A stretch of 64,000 nucleotides of DNA, taken from Ligula intestinalis. Its lineage: Eukaryota; Platyhelminthes; Cestoda; Diphyllobothriidea; Diphyllobothriidae. The notes beneath the pieces were generated by a model that had not been told where the DNA came from, did no database searches, and saw only the letters and a list, made by a program, of their open reading frames with translations. Positions 60,168 to 64,000 of this stretch are shown here, piece after piece. The position numbers and the translations under genes are program-made. The stretch lies in contig JAYGXS010000003.1 in assembly GCA_036362985.1 (NCBI GenBank), positions 29,697,573 to 29,761,572 on the forward strand. The letters are read 5' to 3'. Each line of letters opens with the position of its first letter. Position 1 is the stretch's first letter.

Positions 60168-62160
60168 AAAAAGAGCAATTTCTGGTGTACATTCTGAAAA
60201 TGTACTAAAAATGCCTACTCAAATTTGTTTTCAAGTTGTTTTGGAAAATTATAGAAACGTACGTGATCTAGGCCTGCAATGCATTGGCCCCGCAGCAAAA
60301 CTTATCGAGTAGTGGTACACTGAAAATTATTTATCAAAGACTTCTTTTAGCAATTCAGTATTTAAGATAAAGTGTTGGTCAATATTCAAGCTCGTGCTGC
60401 CCTCAAATGCCATTATTCTGCAACTTAAATGGGCCCTAATCGAATATAAAACTAAGCAGAAGCGCCCCGTTCCTAATATTAAATCTGGAAATGTCACCGG
60501 TGCGTAAATTTCCTGGGGCTGCCTTCGGTTAGCTTGGGCTCTGGTCATGTTGAAAAGCTGCACGTACTAAATATAGTCCTGAGATATAAATATTGTGAAA
60601 TAATAAAATATTGGTAGCCCTTTGAGTAAAGAAAATTATTTTTTAAATATTTTGCAGCTGCGCTGTCATATTTAACATTAAGGAAACCATTAAGGTGATT
60701 CAGATAACCGAAATAGAAGCCATTCATTACCCCTTTATACTTGTACTTTTTCTACAGAATTTAAATCAGTGCATTGTTTTGCCCCGCAGCGGCAGCATAA
60801 ACGTGCACTAAAACAATAGGTCCTGACATAATCCTACAAAGTATTCGCTTTGGATAATTAGAAGTGCCTGTGAGGCTTAGTTTATTCTTGTCGTAATCAA
60901 GGGAAAGGAATTTGCCTTGACATTTTACAGGCGCGCACACAAAAAGTACAATATCTCGCGTAAGAGGCGGAAACCAAATGCTCCCCAAATATAGAAGTCA
61001 CAAATGTGCACTTCAGATGCAAGATCTGGGAAGCGAAACAAATTCAATCTCTGCAGTCTCTCTGATAACAGCGTGTGTAATTTCTAAGCTAGGTCACGTG
61101 AAATATGGGAGCCAGCCAAACGTAATCGAATTATTTGTCACCATCTTATGCGTTTAGAAAAGAGAATTGTCCAGTTAAATGTGAACAATTTTACGAAGAA
61201 ATAAAACTGCAGGTATAACTGCTTACCATATACATGTTCAACTTTTCAAAACAAAATATCATGGAAAAAGATGTATTCATTTCGCAGATACAAAAACATT
61301 CATTTGGAAGGCGTTCGTCTCTGTAACAGGTGAATCAAACTTCGTTTCATATAATTAAAGAATGGCAGAGATGACACATAGTCAAAATTAGGTAAAGACC
61401 TTTGGTTTTAATTAATAAGGTAATTCAAAGTATTGGGAAAAAGAATGCATGCAGATTGCAATGCAACGTTCAAGTACCGGGCGTAACAGATGAAATTCTA
61501 AATAATAATAAGAACCAATTCCATTGAAAATGTGTTATGTGATTTTGAATTCATCCATCCAGAAAATGTTGTTAGGTTAAATCCTTGATCAACCGGCATG
61601 GGTTTTTCTCAATACCTTGATAGATCACTGGTGCAATACATATTCAGGGCAAATACCTAAATTACATCTTCATACTAGTACAAGTTATTTTTTACAACAA
61701 GTTGCCAATCGTTTGATTGAAGTGACATTTTATTCGAATTTTTTTTAATTTTTATATTTCAAGGATTACTGCTGTGCTTGGCTGAAAAAAATTCGGTGCG
61801 TAACAAAACCTCTTCAAGAGGAACTTATTTGAATTGAAAAATATCTCTTTGAAAAAAATTGTGAATCTATATTTCCTGTCGCAGAAATGCATAATCAGCC
61901 CGAAGGAAACATTACTTTCATTAAAAACTAGTAAGCATGCAGCTCTCTTAATTTGAGACAGCTTGTTGTCGTATATGATTCTACAGGTAGAAGCAAAAGT
62001 TAAGAACCGTGACAAGGAAAATGCCAACGATCGATGGCCAGCATACTGCAAAAACATCCTTTCTCTTCAGTTGAATAATTCAATAAGTTGCAAAATCTTC
62101 CATTTGAGACTTCAAAAGAGTATTTGACAAGCATACGTAGCTTTCAATAAATTCTCCAGG
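60168..62160. other. AT-rich stretch without a supported gene
   Basis: Short frames only, up to 101 codons (61752-62057, minus). No domain recognised. Confidence 0.4.
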
Positions 62161-62447
62161 GGCCATTACATTTGTATAGGAAGGGGGCAAAAATTAACAA
62201 GTGGGCAGTAATAGTCATCATCACAGGAAGATTAGCCATGAAAATAGGGGAAAGGGTTAAAGAAGGGGCTAATAGTACTTGGCTGGTTACGAAGAGTTTC
62301 TTGAATTCAGACAGGGAAAAGATGGAAGCAGAGAAAGCGCGAAAAGGTGCAAGCAGTTATGTAACCGAAAAGAAGACTTCTCGAAGAAGACAACCGTCGT
62401 GGATTTATCATTAGAGACATAGTCAGATAGCAATAGCAGATATGGGT

Positions 62448-62651
62448 AAATGTTGGCCATGCCAACCTCGGGCCTTGCAGCAGGTTCTTTTGCGCGCACA
62501 AAATCGGCTTCTTTATCCAGATCGCGGTTACTTTTGCTGTTGGCAGCAAACGCTGACTCAGGGGCTTTAAGTAGTTTCATGCGACCTTATAAATTACTCA
62601 AATGTCTTCTTACGCGTCCGCACGAAGTCCTAAGTCGTCCATGTGGGCAAA
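62448..62651 (-). pseudogene. C-terminal piece of a Penelope-like endonuclease (family A, copy 4)
   Basis: One minus-strand frame with three stops reads FAHMDDLGLRADA, then VIYKVA, then LSQRLLPTAKVTAIWIKKP, ILCAQKNLLQGPRLAWPTF. It aligns without large gaps to copy 2 (ILAHLVDSGHRVD, VVYKVP, LRQRTLGTAEAVAIRLTNP, ILCAQKAFVAALRLPWP). The GIY-YIG core itself is missing, so only the C-terminal third of the domain is left. The short open frames at 62287-62580 are partial views of this relic. Confidence 0.65.
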
Positions 62652-62660
62652 CTATCTAAA

Positions 62661-64000
62661 CGTAATGGCCTGAGTAGTGTTTATCGAAAGTTACGCATGT
62701 TCATCACTTCACTTAGGCATATTGTTTAGGAAATCAGAATATACTTGGCGCAAAATAATATGTCTTACCTAGAGTATTTCGTGCGTAGTGTATTGTCTTA
62801 GGTCGAACAACATATCGTTGTGAATATCATTTTGAATAAAGACAATAATATTGGTGAAGATTTTATCAAGGGGTCGCTATGAACATGACAGTTAAGTGTT
62901 CCGTGTCAGTGGGTAAAATTGGATGCAATATCCAGGCTATTTTGATGAATGCATTTGCCTAATGTGCAAAAATAACTATGCAATTTCTGTCCTAATGCAT
63001 GATAATAATTCCAGATGGCAAATGCTTTTTAGCACGTTGCTAATGTCGAGATAAAAATAAATGATCCAGGAATAAAATAAAGCAATAATCTTTTATATTT
63101 TCGGCCACTGATACATCAGTACTTATGATTTAAGCCTCTTAATATTCTGTGTGGTGTGGACATGCAACACGTGAGAGCTATCACTGCATATGAGTAAACA
63201 TGTTTTTAAAGTGAAGCATATTTTTCAGACAAATTTTCAGAGGTTACCATTTATCGTTTCAATCTTGGATATCTGCAAACCATGTAACGTCCTACATATT
63301 TTTTCTCAACTGCGTATTAATGGTTTTAAAAATGCTGGTTTTGGTTCTGTCCTGTGTTGCGCGTTTCACGTTTTGCCTAGAGTCGATTGGTTGGTGCACA
63401 AAATATTGCCATAAGTTTCAAAAAAGGGCTTAGTACAGGGATAATAAAAATGGGTTTAATATGCATTTTATGTCGTTCATTTCTTTATTGGTTTATGTGC
63501 ATGCGAATCCATTGGCTTTCTCAAAAAACTATTTTCTGTCAAAAATATTGTTGCATTTAGAGTGTTTATTTCGCTGAAACCATTAAATTTTTATACAATG
63601 CAGTTTAGTGTTTGATTCGGCATTTAATTGAACAAATATTATTCATTCTCTAGATTAATAGTATTAAAAAAATTTAATTTGCTCATTTTTTATTGGTGTT
63701 TGCATCCACTTGATATGCAACTGCGTCATTATAAATTCTTTATTACTTCTGTCCCGTCTAAAGCGGATTAATAATCATTTATATTAGCCTCCACGAATCA
63801 TCATCGTAATGGATTGAAGTGTACTTAGTTGAAATTAGGAAGTTTAAAATGAATTTTCAAAAGGACACACCTGCACAGTGGCCAATCAAAAACGATGAAA
63901 ACTGAGCACAGACTTGTAGTCTAGCATAACGTGAATTATAAAGACAGGAAGGTGAAAAGTCCGGGGTAAATGCTGAGTTTCACAGGCTGTGATTGGTTAA
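62661..64000. other. AT-rich stretch without a supported gene
   Basis: One 74-codon plus-strand frame at 63190-63414 without recognisable features. Nothing else supported. Confidence 0.4.

Noticed and set aside
59668..60208. Four long open frames of 145-174 codons around 59.7-60.2 kb
   Set aside because: They run through the 400-N gap; almost all residues are undetermined, so they are artefacts.
62172..62414. Basic 80-residue plus-strand protein
   Set aside because: It lies antisense to the pyrimidine-rich 3' region of PLE-A copy 4; the charged composition comes from that purine-rich strand.
1..64000. Bacterial-type systems: operons, CRISPR arrays, phage modules
   Set aside because: No regularly spaced repeats, no dense co-oriented frames and no ribosome-binding-site pattern; the relics are typical of animal genomes.

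Overview
This is a gene-poor window from an animal genome, not a bacterial or viral one. There are no operons or tightly packed reading frames, AT content is high, stop codons are frequent, a run of 400 N marks an assembly gap, and decayed retroelements recur throughout. The mobile-element families suggest a flatworm, and a tapeworm of the Diphyllobothriidea/Schistocephalus type is my best guess. These families are Penelope-like elements (PLEs) with GIY-YIG endonuclease tails and a CR1/Rex1-like non-LTR reverse transcriptase. The organism call is an inference from family resemblance; no host gene was recognised that could confirm it.

Layout. 1-5.5 kb is AT-rich and empty. 5.5-9 kb holds a minus-strand PLE endonuclease fragment (family A, copy 1), then a plus-strand non-LTR reverse transcriptase relic whose blocks can be followed to its C-terminal tail. 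10.2-11.2 kb is a roughly 1 kb inverted repeat flanked by two decayed SINE-like copies. 12-19 kb is AT-rich with one CTA microsatellite. 19.5-21.1 kb is the first copy of an unrecognised 1.6 kb repeat; the second, at 53.0-54.7 kb, keeps long stretches that still read as protein. 22.1 kb carries a tRNA-derived SINE head, and 23.5 kb a compact nested palindrome. 24-32 kb is essentially empty apart from an interrupted hairpin at 32.04 kb. 32.8-36.1 kb holds minus-strand relics: an unrecognised coding-like repeat, PLE-A copy 3 and a second non-LTR copy. 36.6-39.4 kb is a diverged direct duplication. 40.7-43.1 kb holds two copies of a second PLE family (B). 44.9-54.7 kb is a dense nest of repeats: a 122 bp tandem duplication, a SINE with A and B boxes, copies of a short conserved motif unit (single and as a head-to-head palindrome), minus-strand coding-like repeats, and the second 1.6 kb repeat. 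PLE-A copy 2 follows at 54.7-55.7 kb and PLE-A copy 4 at 62.4-62.7 kb.

No intact host gene, functional tRNA or rRNA gene, or CRISPR array could be supported. Everything that reads as protein is broken by stops or frameshifts, so these genes do not act together in a pathway; the window is a record of retroelement insertion and decay. The most interesting structure is the short motif unit. It resembles the hammerhead-ribozyme-bearing ends known from PLEs and occurs twice as head-to-head inverted pairs around a central hairpin (23.5 and 51.1 kb). Next come the two-copy repeat with residual coding signal and the long hairpin at 10.2-11.2 kb.
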